Positions 49,232 through 57,403 of a DNA stretch of 64,000 bases are shown here, piece after piece. The notes under the pieces are model-generated. The model saw only the letters and a program-made list of their open reading frames with translations, made no database searches and was not told the origin of the DNA. The stretch spans positions 1 through 64,000 of the forward strand of contig CAWDDC010000003.1 in NCBI GenBank assembly GCA_963801045.1. The letters run 5' to 3'. This DNA comes from JACCWP01 sp963801045. Lineage in GTDB: Bacteria; Actinomycetota; Actinomycetes; Propionibacteriales; Nocardioidaceae. A program made the position numbers and the translations under genes. Within the stretch, counting starts at the first letter, position 1. Each line of letters begins with the position of its first letter.

Positions 49232-51598
49232 CTAGCCGCCGCCCTGCACCGGAGGCCCGGGCCGGGCGCCGCCGACCGCCGCCTCGACCGCGGCCCGGAC
49301 GGCCTCGGCCCGGTCCGGGTCCAGCGGTTGTCCGGCCCGGTCGGTGACGTAGACGACGTCCTCGGCCTGCGGGCCGAGGGTCTCCAGGTGCGCGGAGCGT
49401 ACGTCCGCACCGGCGTCGGCGACGGCCCGGCACAGCCGCCACCCGAGCCCGGCCCGGTCGGCCGCGCGCACCTCGAGGACGGTGGCGCTGCCGGACACGT
49501 CGGGCAGCAACCGCACCCGCACCGGGACGCTGCCGTCGGGAGGCGTCAACCGGGACCCCGGGTCGACGGAGCCGTCGAGCACCCGGTCGAGCCGCAGCCG
49601 GAGCCGGGCCGCGTCGACGTCGGACGCGTCCACGTCCCACGTGGACACCGCCGTGCCCGCGTGCACCGACGCCCGCGCCGCCCGCACGGTGAGGCCCGCG
49701 GTCGCGAGCGCACCGGCGACGTCAGCGAGCAGACCCTGCCGGTCGGCTGCGGCGACCAGCACCCGGGTGCCGTCCGGTTGCGGGCTGACGGCGAGCCGTA
49801 CCTCGTCGACGGTGAGCTCGCTCGCCCAGTCGGGCACCGCGGTGTCACCGGGCTCTTCCAGCGGCTGCCCGGCCGCCGACACCGGCCGTCCCTCCTCCAG
49901 GCTGACCCGCAGCGCCTCCACCAGGCGGCGTACGAGACCGGCCCGCCAGCTCGTCCACGCGGCGGGCGCGGCCGCACGCGCGTCGGACTCGGTCAGCGTG
50001 GCCAGCAGGTCGAGGGTGGCGTGGTCGCCGACCGCCTCGGCAACGCCGGCGAGCGTCACCGGGTCGTCGATGTCCCGGCGGACTGCCGTCATCGGCAGCA
50101 GCAGGTGGTGGCGTACCAGCAGCGCGACTGCCGCCGCATCGTCGTCGTCGAAGCCCCACCGCCGCGCGACGGCTGCCGCGACCGGCGCACCGACCTCGCT
50201 GTGGTCGCGGCCCTCGGCATCGCCCTTCCCGACGTCGTGCAGCAGGGCCGCGACCACGAGCAGGTCGGGCCGCGCCACCTCGGGCAGCAGCCGGCTGGCC
50301 TGCACGCACGTCTCCACCAGGTGCCGGTCCACGGTGAAGCGGTGCACGGCGGGATCCGACGCCCGCAGCCGGATCGCGTCCCACTCCGGCAGCCACTGGT
50401 CCAGCAGCCCGGAGGCGTCCAGCTCCTCCCAGACCGGGACCAGTCCCGGCCCGGACGCGAGCAGCCGCACCAGCTGGCGCCGGGCGTGCTCGGGCCACGG
50501 GTCGGGCAGCCACGGAGCGTCGGCGGCGAGCCGGGACGCCGTCGGCGGTGCGAGCACCAGGCCGCCCTCGGCCGCGAGCGTCGCCGCCCGCAGCGCGAGC
50601 CACGGGTCCTCCGCAGGTCGGGCGGTGTGGTCCAGCACGACCTCGCCGCCGAACTCGGCCACGCCGTCGTCGAGCCGACGCAGCGCCGGTCGCCGGGCCG
50701 TCCGCGCACCCCCGCGCCGGGCCGGACCGGCCAGCACCTGGTCGACCCGGCGCCAGGTGAGCTGGCACAGGTGCGCGGTCCGCCGGCCGAGACGACGCAC
50801 GTGCCGGGCCAGCTCGTCCGGCGTGGTGCCGAGCCGGGCCGCGACGTCCGGCACCAGCTCGGGGTGCAGCCGGTCACCGCGCCGCCCCGCCACCTCGTGC
50901 AGCGCGTCGCGTACGTCCAGCAGGGCCGCCCGGTGCGACTCCCCCGCCCGGTGCGGCACGTCGACCAGCCAGGTCGCGACCAGGGCACGGAGCACGGCGC
51001 CGTCGCGCAGTCCGCCGTGTGACTCCTTCAGGTCGGGGACGGCGGCGTACGCGAGGTCGCCGGACCGCTCGGCGCGCTGCGCGCACGACGCGGCGAGCGC
51101 GGGCAGCCGGGTGCGGGCGTCCCGGCGCCAGTCGCCGAGCACGGTCGAGCGCATGGCCTGGCTGAGATCGGCCTCGCCGGCGACGTGCCGGGCATCGAGC
51201 ATCCCCGTCGCCGCTCGGAGGTCGGAGGCAGCGATGTCCCGCATGGAGACGGTGTCGCGCACCGAGTGGTCGAGCGAGACGCCGTCGTCCCACAGCGGGT
51301 ACCACAGCGACTCGGCCAGCGCCGCCACCGTCTCTCCGCGCAGCGACGGCTCGTGCACCAGCACCACGTCGATGTCGCTGTACGGGGACAGCTCGCCGCG
51401 GCCGTAGCCACCGACCGCCACCAGGGCCACCCGGCCGGCCGCCTCGGAGTGCCGCGACATCGCGGCGGCGAACAGCTGCTCGAGCCGCAGGTCCATCGCC
51501 GCGGCTCGTGCGGCGCGCCGGCGTGCGAGATCGCCCGCGAGCACGGCGTACGGCTCGCGGGCGATCTCGGTGGTCATCACCGGATTGGGTGCAGCCAT
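49232..51598 (-). CDS. glnD: PII uridylyl/adenylyltransferase GlnD
   Basis: Modifies and demodifies PII in response to glutamine; in actinomycetes it adenylylates GlnK. 788 aa. The nucleotidyltransferase motif GGYGRGELSPYSDID is at 63-77, the HD domain LLHDVGKGDAEGRDHSEVG near 450, and two ACT domains close the protein (VLVAAADRQGLLADVAGA; VLEVRAADRAGLGW). It ends the amt-glnB-glnD operon, ten bases after glnB. Intact. Confidence 0.95.
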   Translation of the reverse strand: MAAPNPVMTTEIAREPYAVLAGDLARRRAARAAAMDLRLEQLFAAAMSRHSEAAGRVALVAVGGYGRGELSPYSDIDVVLVHEPSLRGETVAALAESLWYPLWDDGVSLDHSVRDTVSMRDIAASDLRAATGMLDARHVAGEADLSQAMRSTVLGDWRRDARTRLPALAASCAQRAERSGDLAYAAVPDLKESHGGLRDGAVLRALVATWLVDVPHRAGESHRAALLDVRDALHEVAGRRGDRLHPELVPDVAARLGTTPDELARHVRRLGRRTAHLCQLTWRRVDQVLAGPARRGGARTARRPALRRLDDGVAEFGGEVVLDHTARPAEDPWLALRAATLAAEGGLVLAPPTASRLAADAPWLPDPWPEHARRQLVRLLASGPGLVPVWEELDASGLLDQWLPEWDAIRLRASDPAVHRFTVDRHLVETCVQASRLLPEVARPDLLVVAALLHDVGKGDAEGRDHSEVGAPVAAAVARRWGFDDDDAAAVALLVRHHLLLPMTAVRRDIDDPVTLAGVAEAVGDHATLDLLATLTESDARAAAPAAWTSWRAGLVRRLVEALRVSLEEGRPVSAAGQPLEEPGDTAVPDWASELTVDEVRLAVSPQPDGTRVLVAAADRQGLLADVAGALATAGLTVRAARASVHAGTAVSTWDVDASDVDAARLRLRLDRVLDGSVDPGSRLTPPDGSVPVRVRLLPDVSGSATVLEVRAADRAGLGWRLCRAVADAGADVRSAHLETLGPQAEDVVYVTDRAGQPLDPDRAEAVRAAVEAAVGGARPGPPVQGGG

Positions 51599-51608
51599 CA
51601 GGGTGCGG

Positions 51609-51947
51609 TCACAAGGCAGCCGGCCCCTGCTCCCCGGTGCGGACCCGAACCACCGTCTCGACCGGGACGGCCCAGACCTTGCCGTCGCCGATCTTGCCGG
51701 TCTGCGCAGACTTGACGATCACGTCCATGACGTCGGCCGCGTCGGCGTCGTCGACGACGACCTCGAGCCGGATCTTCGGCACCAGCGTGACGTCGTACTC
51801 CGCGCCCCGGTAGACCTCGGTGTGGCCCTTCTGCCGACCGAAGCCGCTGGCCTCGGTGACGGTCATGCCGGTGACGCCGAAGGTCTCCAGCGCCTCGCGC
51901 ACGTCCTCCCACTTGTGCGGCTTGACCACCGCCGTGATGAGCTTCAT
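51609..51947 (-). CDS. glnB: Nitrogen regulatory protein PII
   Basis: Trimeric 2-oxoglutarate/ATP sensor, 112 aa. Tyr51 in the T loop (GHTEVYRGAEYDV) is the site modified by GlnD. KIGDGKVWAVPVE is the B loop region. Linked to amt, so functionally GlnK-like: it should plug the ammonium channel. The start overlaps the amt stop. Confidence 0.96.
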   Translation of the reverse strand: MKLITAVVKPHKWEDVREALETFGVTGMTVTEASGFGRQKGHTEVYRGAEYDVTLVPKIRLEVVVDDADAADVMDVIVKSAQTGKIGDGKVWAVPVETVVRVRTGEQGPAAL

Positions 51948-53242
51948 GCGGTCACGCTCCCCTCATGCCGGGCGTCCTGCGGCACCGGCGCGTCCGACGG
52001 CGGAGTGCCCGGCAGGCCGCGCGACCCCCGGGCGGTCGTGGTGAGGTCGTAGCCCGACTCGGCGTGCTCGGCCAGGTCGATGCCCTCGACCTCGTCGTCC
52101 TCGGTGAGACGGAAGCCGATGGTCCGGTCGATGATCGTGCCGAGAACGTACGCCCCGACGAACGAGAACAGGCCGACGCTGAGCACCGCCACGATCTGCT
52201 TGCCCAGCAGCGAGACGTCCCGGTTCTCGTAGAACAGGCCGCCGTCGAGGGAGAGGAACCCGAGCGCGATCGAGCCGAACGCCCCGCCGACCAGGTGCAC
52301 GCCGACGACGTCGAGCGAGTCGTCGAAGCCGAGCTTCCACTTCATCCCGACCGCTGTCGCGCACAGCGCTCCGGCGAGAACGCCGAGCAGCAGCGCGCCG
52401 AGTGGCGACACGAACGCACAGGCCGGGGTGATGGCGACCAGACCGGCGATGGCGCCGGACGCGGCGCCGAGGCTGGTCGGTCGACCGTCCCGGATCTGCT
52501 CGACCACGAGCCACCCGATCATCGCGGCGGCGGTCGCCGCCTGGGTGTTGATGAAGGCCGTCGCCGCCAGGCCGTTGGCGGCCAGCGCCGACCCGGCGTT
52601 GAAGCCGAACCACCCGAACCACAGCAGCGCCGCGCCGAGCAGCACCAGCGGCAGGTTGTGCGGGCGCATCGGGTCGCGCTTCCAGCCGATGCGCTTGCCG
52701 AGCACCAGCGCGAGGGCGAGTGCCGCGGCGCCGGCGTTGACGTGCACCGCGGTGCCACCGGCGAAGTCCTGCACGCCCCACTCGACGATCCAGCCGGCGT
52801 CGTCGCCCAGCGCCCCTCCGACGCCGAAGTCGAACACCCAGTTGGCGACCGGGAAGTAGATCAGGCTCACCCACAGCACGACGAACACGCACCAGCCGAC
52901 GAACTTGGCGCGGTCGGCGATGGCACCGCTGATCAGCGCGGGGGTGATGATCGCGAACATCAGCTGGAAGGCGACGAAGCTGAGCGTCGACGGGCCGCTG
53001 AGCCCGTGCAGGCCGAAGTTGTCGAAGCCGCCGATGAGCTGGCTCGGCGACTCCCCGAAGGCGATCGAGTAGCCGTAGATCACCCACAGGACGGTCACCA
53101 GCGCCAGCGCCGCGAAGCTCATCATCATCATGTTCAGGACGCTCTTGGCGCGCGTCATCCCGCCGTAGAAGAGGGCGAGGCCGGGGGTCATGAGCATGAC
53201 GAGAGCTGTGCTCGTCAGCACCCAGGCAGTGTTTCCTTGCAT
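51944..53242 (-). CDS. amt: Ammonium transporter
   Basis: AmtB-type channel, 432 aa, 11 membrane helices, with MLMTPGLALFYGGMTRAKS in helix 1. The paired pore His residues are in GGTAVHVNAG and GVHLVGGAFGS. A cytoplasmic tail of about 50 residues follows. First gene of the amt-glnB-glnD operon, expected under nitrogen control. Intact. Confidence 0.95.
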   Translation of the reverse strand: MQGNTAWVLTSTALVMLMTPGLALFYGGMTRAKSVLNMMMMSFAALALVTVLWVIYGYSIAFGESPSQLIGGFDNFGLHGLSGPSTLSFVAFQLMFAIITPALISGAIADRAKFVGWCVFVVLWVSLIYFPVANWVFDFGVGGALGDDAGWIVEWGVQDFAGGTAVHVNAGAAALALALVLGKRIGWKRDPMRPHNLPLVLLGAALLWFGWFGFNAGSALAANGLAATAFINTQAATAAAMIGWLVVEQIRDGRPTSLGAASGAIAGLVAITPACAFVSPLGALLLGVLAGALCATAVGMKWKLGFDDSLDVVGVHLVGGAFGSIALGFLSLDGGLFYENRDVSLLGKQIVAVLSVGLFSFVGAYVLGTIIDRTIGFRLTEDDEVEGIDLAEHAESGYDLTTTARGSRGLPGTPPSDAPVPQDARHEGSVTA

Positions 53243-53364
53243 CGAGACGGACTCCTCGGTGGCAGGGCATCCGTCGTCCGGGCGGGACTGCTCTGTCCCG
53301 GTGCGGTCCGACGTCCGATGCGGGTCACCCTGACCCGGCCAGGTTTCGGGTACGGGAGACCGGT

Positions 53365-53380
53365 GTTTCGTGTCGATGAC
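53365..53380. promoter_or_regulatory. Weak GlnR-like site upstream of amt
   Basis: On the minus strand, GTCAT-n6-GAAAC lies about 120 bases before the amt start, close to the gTnAc-n6-GaAAc half of actinomycete GlnR boxes. The partner half at the right spacing is not evident, so this is tentative. Confidence 0.3.
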
Positions 53381-53445
53381 GAGGCACCACCCGGTGTTAC
53401 GCGCCGGTGAACTCCCGGGCGACGGGTGCTGGAAGTGGCCGCCGG

Positions 53446-54546
53446 TCAGTCGTGGAGCAGGGCCTCGACGAACTCCGCGGGATCGAACGGGGCCAGGTCG
53501 TCGGCGCCCTCGCCGAGGCCGACCAGCTTCACCGGGACGCCGAGCTCGCGCTGCACGGCGACGACGATGCCGCCTTTGGCGGTCCCGTCCAGCTTGGTCA
53601 GCACGACGCCCGTCACGTCCACCACCTCGGCGAACACCCGCGCCTGCGTGAGCCCGTTCTGTCCGGTGGTGGCGTCGATGACGAGCAGCACCTCGGTCAC
53701 CGGGGCCTGCTTCTCCACCACGCGCCTGACCTTGCCGAGCTCGTCCATCAGCCCGGACTTGGTGTGCAGCCGCCCCGCCGTGTCCACCAGCACCGTGTCG
53801 ACGCCGCGCTCGGCGCCGGTGCGTACGGTCTCGAAGGCGACGCTCGCGGGGTCGGCGCCCTCGGCACCGCGCACCGTGTCGACGCCGACCCGCTCGCCCC
53901 AGGTCTGCAGCTGGTCGGCGGCGGCGGCGCGGAAGGTGTCGGCAGCACCGAGCAGCACGGTGCGTCCCTCGGCGAGCAGCACCCGGGCGATCCGGCCGAC
54001 CGTGGTGGTCTTGCCGGTGCCGTTGACGCCGACCACCATCACCACGCCCGGCAGCGCGCCCGCACCATCGACGCGCAGCGACCGGTCCATGCCGGGGTCG
54101 ACCAGCGCGACGAGCTCTTCCTGCAGGACGGCGTGCACGGCCGCCTCGTCGCCCCGGGTTCCCTCGACCTGCAGCCGGGTGCGCAGCCGCTGGACGATCT
54201 CGTCGGTGGGCCCGACGCCGACATCGGCGCCGAGCAGGGTGTCCTCGACGCCCTCCCAGGTCTCCTCGTCGAGGGTGTCGCGCGACAGCAGCGACAACAG
54301 GCCGCGACCGAGCGAGCTCTGCGAGCGCGCCAGGCGGGCCCGCAGCCGGACCAGCCGGCCGGCGGCCGGTTCCGGCGCCTCCACCGGCGGCGCTGCGACC
54401 TCCGGCGCCTCGACCGGCGAGGCCGGCGGGGGCGCGGCCTCGGGCGGGGCAGGCTTCGCCCCCCGGGGGCGTACGAGGACCGCGGTCACGGCCGCGACGA
54501 TCAGCACGACCCCGAGGCCGAGCAGGACGTACTCGAGGGTGGTCAC
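53446..54546 (-). CDS. ftsY: Signal recognition particle receptor FtsY
   Basis: Membrane receptor for SRP, 366 aa. An N-terminal membrane helix (EYVLLGLGVVLIVAAVTAVL) and a Pro/Ala/Glu linker precede the NG domain: GVNGTGKTTTVG, DTFRAAAADQL, DTAGRLHTKSGLM, TKLDGTAKGG. The anchored N-terminus is the actinobacterial form. GTG at 54546. Confidence 0.95.
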   Translation of the reverse strand: MTTLEYVLLGLGVVLIVAAVTAVLVRPRGAKPAPPEAAPPPASPVEAPEVAAPPVEAPEPAAGRLVRLRARLARSQSSLGRGLLSLLSRDTLDEETWEGVEDTLLGADVGVGPTDEIVQRLRTRLQVEGTRGDEAAVHAVLQEELVALVDPGMDRSLRVDGAGALPGVVMVVGVNGTGKTTTVGRIARVLLAEGRTVLLGAADTFRAAAADQLQTWGERVGVDTVRGAEGADPASVAFETVRTGAERGVDTVLVDTAGRLHTKSGLMDELGKVRRVVEKQAPVTEVLLVIDATTGQNGLTQARVFAEVVDVTGVVLTKLDGTAKGGIVVAVQRELGVPVKLVGLGEGADDLAPFDPAEFVEALLHD

Positions 54547-54574
54547 GGGTGGGGATCCTCCCAGACCGGCCGGA

Positions 54575-54865
54575 TCAGCTGCGCGGGCCGACCTCGTGCA
54601 CGCGGTCGTCGTCGGTCGACGACGTCCGGGAGACCCGCTCGCGGCGCTGGTCGCGCCACTGCACCTGGAACTCGTTGAGGGACCCACCCGTGGCCGCCTC
54701 GTCCTCGTCCGGGTCGAGACCGGTGCGGTCGACGAGGCGCTGCAGCGCGCCGGTCAGCCAGGAGGCGTTGGGGATGGTCCGGCCCTGCTGGGGGAAGGCG
54801 ACGAACACGACGACAAGGGTGGCCACGACCACGATCAGCAACAGCGAGAGGGCGAGCAGAACCAT
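54575..54865 (-). CDS. Small membrane protein of unknown function
   Basis: 96 aa. One N-terminal membrane helix (LLALSLLLIVVVATLVVVFVAF) and a charged cytoplasmic tail (LDPDEDEAATGG, QWRDQRRERVSR). It lies 28 bases upstream of ftsY and may be co-transcribed with it. ATG at 54865. No family recognised. Confidence 0.7.
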   Translation of the reverse strand: MVLLALSLLLIVVVATLVVVFVAFPQQGRTIPNASWLTGALQRLVDRTGLDPDEDEAATGGSLNEFQVQWRDQRRERVSRTSSTDDDRVHEVGPRS

Positions 54866-54969
54866 GGGGTGTTGGGCTCCTGGGGTGTTCAGACGCGAGA
54901 GACGGTACGGAGAATTGTGCCACGGCGCGCGGACGCTGCAGACCATCCGAACGGCTGGTTCCGGCGGAG

Positions 54970-54988
54970 TCTTGAACGATTCCAGAAA
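54970..54988. promoter_or_regulatory. Probable Fur-family operator upstream of the fur gene
   Basis: tcttgaacgattccagaaa, 18 bases before the GTG of the regulator gene. It resembles, from memory, the AT-rich element TCTTGACTAATTCCAGAAA bound by FurA ahead of mycobacterial furA-katG, and it stands out in this GC-rich sequence. Likely autoregulation and control of katA. Confidence 0.55.
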
Positions 54989-55006
54989 GTGTGGTGGGGT
55001 CGGTGA

Positions 55007-55414
55007 GTGGATCCGGTGACGATGTTGCGCACCCGCCAGCTGCGCGTCACCCGCCCTCGCGTCGCCGTTCTCGAGGCCCTCGCACGTAGCGGCCACCTGG
55101 ATGCCGACGGGGTTCGCCGACACGTGGTGGCCGATGCCGGCACGGTGTCGGTGCAGGCGGTCTACGACGTGCTCAACGTCCTGGTCCAGCACCGGCTCGC
55201 GCGTCGGATCGAGCCCGCCGGCATGTCCGCGCTGTACGAGCTGCGTACCGGTGACAACCACCACCACCTGATCTGCCGGCAGTGCGGGCAGATCCGCGAC
55301 GTCGACTGTGCGGTCGGCGCCGCGCCCTGCCTGACCGCGTACGACGTCGGAGACTTCGACGTCGACGAGGCCGAAGTCACCTACTGGGGCACCTGCCCCG
55401 ACTGCCGCACCTAA
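55007..55414 (+). CDS. Fur-family redox regulator of catalase
   Basis: 135 aa. Winged helix (TRPRVAVLEALARSGHLDADGV ... VSVQAVYDVLNVL) and the metal/redox site HHHLICRQCGQIRDVDC with CPDC at the C-terminus. It is 16 bases upstream of katA, so like CatR/FurA it should repress katA until oxidised. GTG start. PerR-type sensing is inferred from context. Confidence 0.88.
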   Translation: MDPVTMLRTRQLRVTRPRVAVLEALARSGHLDADGVRRHVVADAGTVSVQAVYDVLNVLVQHRLARRIEPAGMSALYELRTGDNHHHLICRQCGQIRDVDCAVGAAPCLTAYDVGDFDVDEAEVTYWGTCPDCRT

Positions 55415-55430
55415 TCTCACGAGGAGACCC

Positions 55431-56885
55431 ATGGCTGACCCGACTGCCGTATCCGGCTCGACCTTCCCGACCGGCGCTCCCGCGCCGAGCGACCGCAACA
55501 CCCTCAGCGTCGGGACCAACGGACCGCTGCTGCTGCACGACTTCCACTTCATCGAGCAGATGGCCCACTTCAACCGCGAGCGGGTGCCGGAGCGCAACGT
55601 GCACGCCAAGGGCGGCGGCGCGTTCGGCGTCCTCGAGATCACCGAGGACGTCAGCCAGTTCACCAAGGCGGCGGTGTTCCAGCGCGGGGCGAAGACCGAG
55701 ATGCTGGCCCGGTTCTCGACCGTGGCCGGCGAGCGCGGGCACGCCGACACCAACCGCGACCCGCGTGGGTTCGCCCTGAAGTTCTACACGTCCGAGGGCA
55801 ACTGGGACCTCGTCGGCAACAACACCCCGGTCTTCTTCATCCGGGACCCGATGAAGTTCCCGCACTTCATCCGCTCGCAGAAGCGACTCGCCGGCAGCCA
55901 CCTGCGCAGCAACGAGATGCAGTGGGACTTCTGGACGCTCAACCCGGAGTCCGCGCACCAGGTGACCTGGCTGATGGGGGACCGCGGGCTCCCCAGGTCG
56001 TGGCGGCACATGAACGGCTACGGCTCGCACACCTACATGTGGGTCAACGCCGCCGGTGAGAAGACCTGGGTCAAGTTCCACTTCAAGACCGACCAGGGTG
56101 CGGAGATCCTCACCGAGGAGGAGGCCGCGGCCATCCGCGGCGAGAACCCGGACTACCACATCGAGGACCTCTACAAGGCCATCGGCGCAGGCGAGCACCC
56201 GACGTGGACGGTCAAGGTCCAGGTGATGCCCTACGAGGACGCCGCGTCCTACCGGTTCAACCCGTTCGACCTCACCAAGGTGTGGCCGCACAGCGACTAC
56301 CCCGAGATCCCGATCGGCAAGCTGACGCTCAACCGCAACCCGGAGAACTACTTCGCGCAGATCGAGCAGGCGGCGTTCGAGCCCAGCGCGCTGGTGCCGG
56401 GCATCGGCTTCAGCCCGGACAAGATGCTGCTCGGCCGGGTGTTCGCGTACGCCGACACGCACCGCTACCGGATCGGCCCGAACTACCACCAGCTGCCGGT
56501 CAACCAGCCGAAGGTGCCGGTCAACACCTACACCTTCGACGGCCCGATGGCCTACCACCACCAGGGCGACGCCCCGGTCTACGCCCCCAACACGAAGGGC
56601 CGCGGCTTCGCCGACGAGCTCGGGCAGGACCCGGCCGGCTGGGAGGTCGACGGGGAGATGGTGCGCCAGGCCTACGCGCTGCACGCCGAGGACGACGACT
56701 TCGGACAGCCCGGCACGCTGGTCCGCGAGGTCATGGACGACGCCGCCCGGGCCCGGCTGATCGGCAACATCACCGGCCACGTCTCGCAGGACGTGTCGGC
56801 GCCGATGCAGCAGCGGGTGTTCGACTACTGGCGCAACGTCGACAAGAACGTCGGCGACGCGGTGGCCGCGAACTTCGGCAAGTGA
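55431..56885 (+). CDS. katA: Monofunctional haem catalase
   Basis: Breaks down hydrogen peroxide. 484 aa, the small-subunit class. Distal His58 is in RNVHAKGGGAFG, the Asn pair at 130-131 in LVGNNTPVFF, and the proximal haem Tyr in VFAYADTHRYRIGPNY. GAGGAG precedes the ATG. Transcription should end at the large hairpin at 56919. Intact. Confidence 0.96.
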   Translation: MADPTAVSGSTFPTGAPAPSDRNTLSVGTNGPLLLHDFHFIEQMAHFNRERVPERNVHAKGGGAFGVLEITEDVSQFTKAAVFQRGAKTEMLARFSTVAGERGHADTNRDPRGFALKFYTSEGNWDLVGNNTPVFFIRDPMKFPHFIRSQKRLAGSHLRSNEMQWDFWTLNPESAHQVTWLMGDRGLPRSWRHMNGYGSHTYMWVNAAGEKTWVKFHFKTDQGAEILTEEEAAAIRGENPDYHIEDLYKAIGAGEHPTWTVKVQVMPYEDAASYRFNPFDLTKVWPHSDYPEIPIGKLTLNRNPENYFAQIEQAAFEPSALVPGIGFSPDKMLLGRVFAYADTHRYRIGPNYHQLPVNQPKVPVNTYTFDGPMAYHHQGDAPVYAPNTKGRGFADELGQDPAGWEVDGEMVRQAYALHAEDDDFGQPGTLVREVMDDAARARLIGNITGHVSQDVSAPMQQRVFDYWRNVDKNVGDAVAANFGK

Positions 56886-56918
56886 TCCCTCCGCACTGCT
56901 GAAGGGCCGCTCCCTCCA

Positions 56919-56970
56919 CGAACGATCCGACTCGGTGCCTGCCCCTGCAGGCACCGGGTCGGATCGTTCG
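56919..56970. terminator. 24-bp stem hairpin after katA
   Basis: Arms 56919-56942 and 56947-56970 (starting cgaacgatccgac) pair with a single G-T wobble around loop ccct, between convergent katA and the thioesterase gene. A strong bidirectional terminator. Confidence 0.85.
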
Positions 56971-56983
56971 AAACGTGTCGAGG

Positions 56984-57403
56984 TCAGCGCGTGAGCGAGG
57001 ACACCGCGGTGCGGATCGGTTCGGGCACGGGGACGACGGCCCGCGACTGCTGGTCGACGTAGACGTGCACGAACCGGCCGATCGCGGCGGGCTCGGCACG
57101 GCCCTCGGCGAACAGCCCGATCCGGTACGTGACGCTGGAGCGGCCGAGCCGCTCGCAGGCGAGCCCGGCCTCGACCACGTCGGGGAACCGCAGCGGCTGC
57201 AGGAAGCGGCACGAGGTCTCGGCCACGACGCCGATCGCGGACAGGGCGCGGATGTCGGTGCCGGTGGCGTCGATCAGCCAGCCGTTGACCGCGGTGTCGA
57301 AGTAGGAGTAGTAGACGACGTTGTTGACGTGGCCGTAGACGTCCTCGTCGGCCCACCGGGTGGGCAGCGTGCGCCAGGCCGTGAAGTCGTCCCGGTCGCT
57401 CAC
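56984..57403 (-). CDS. Acyl-CoA thioesterase, 4-hydroxybenzoyl-CoA type
   Basis: 139 aa hot-dog fold. The active-site motif is WADEDVYGHVNNVVYYSYFD (Asp and HVNN). The GTG overlaps the smc stop, so it is the last gene of that operon. Acyl substrate unknown. Confidence 0.87.
   Translation of the reverse strand: MSDRDDFTAWRTLPTRWADEDVYGHVNNVVYYSYFDTAVNGWLIDATGTDIRALSAIGVVAETSCRFLQPLRFPDVVEAGLACERLGRSSVTYRIGLFAEGRAEPAAIGRFVHVYVDQQSRAVVPVPEPIRTAVSSLTR

Noticed and set aside
49328..51407. Long plus-strand open frames opposite glnD, and similar ones opposite smc, ffh and comM.
   Set aside because: High-GC antisense shadows without ribosome sites or any family features.
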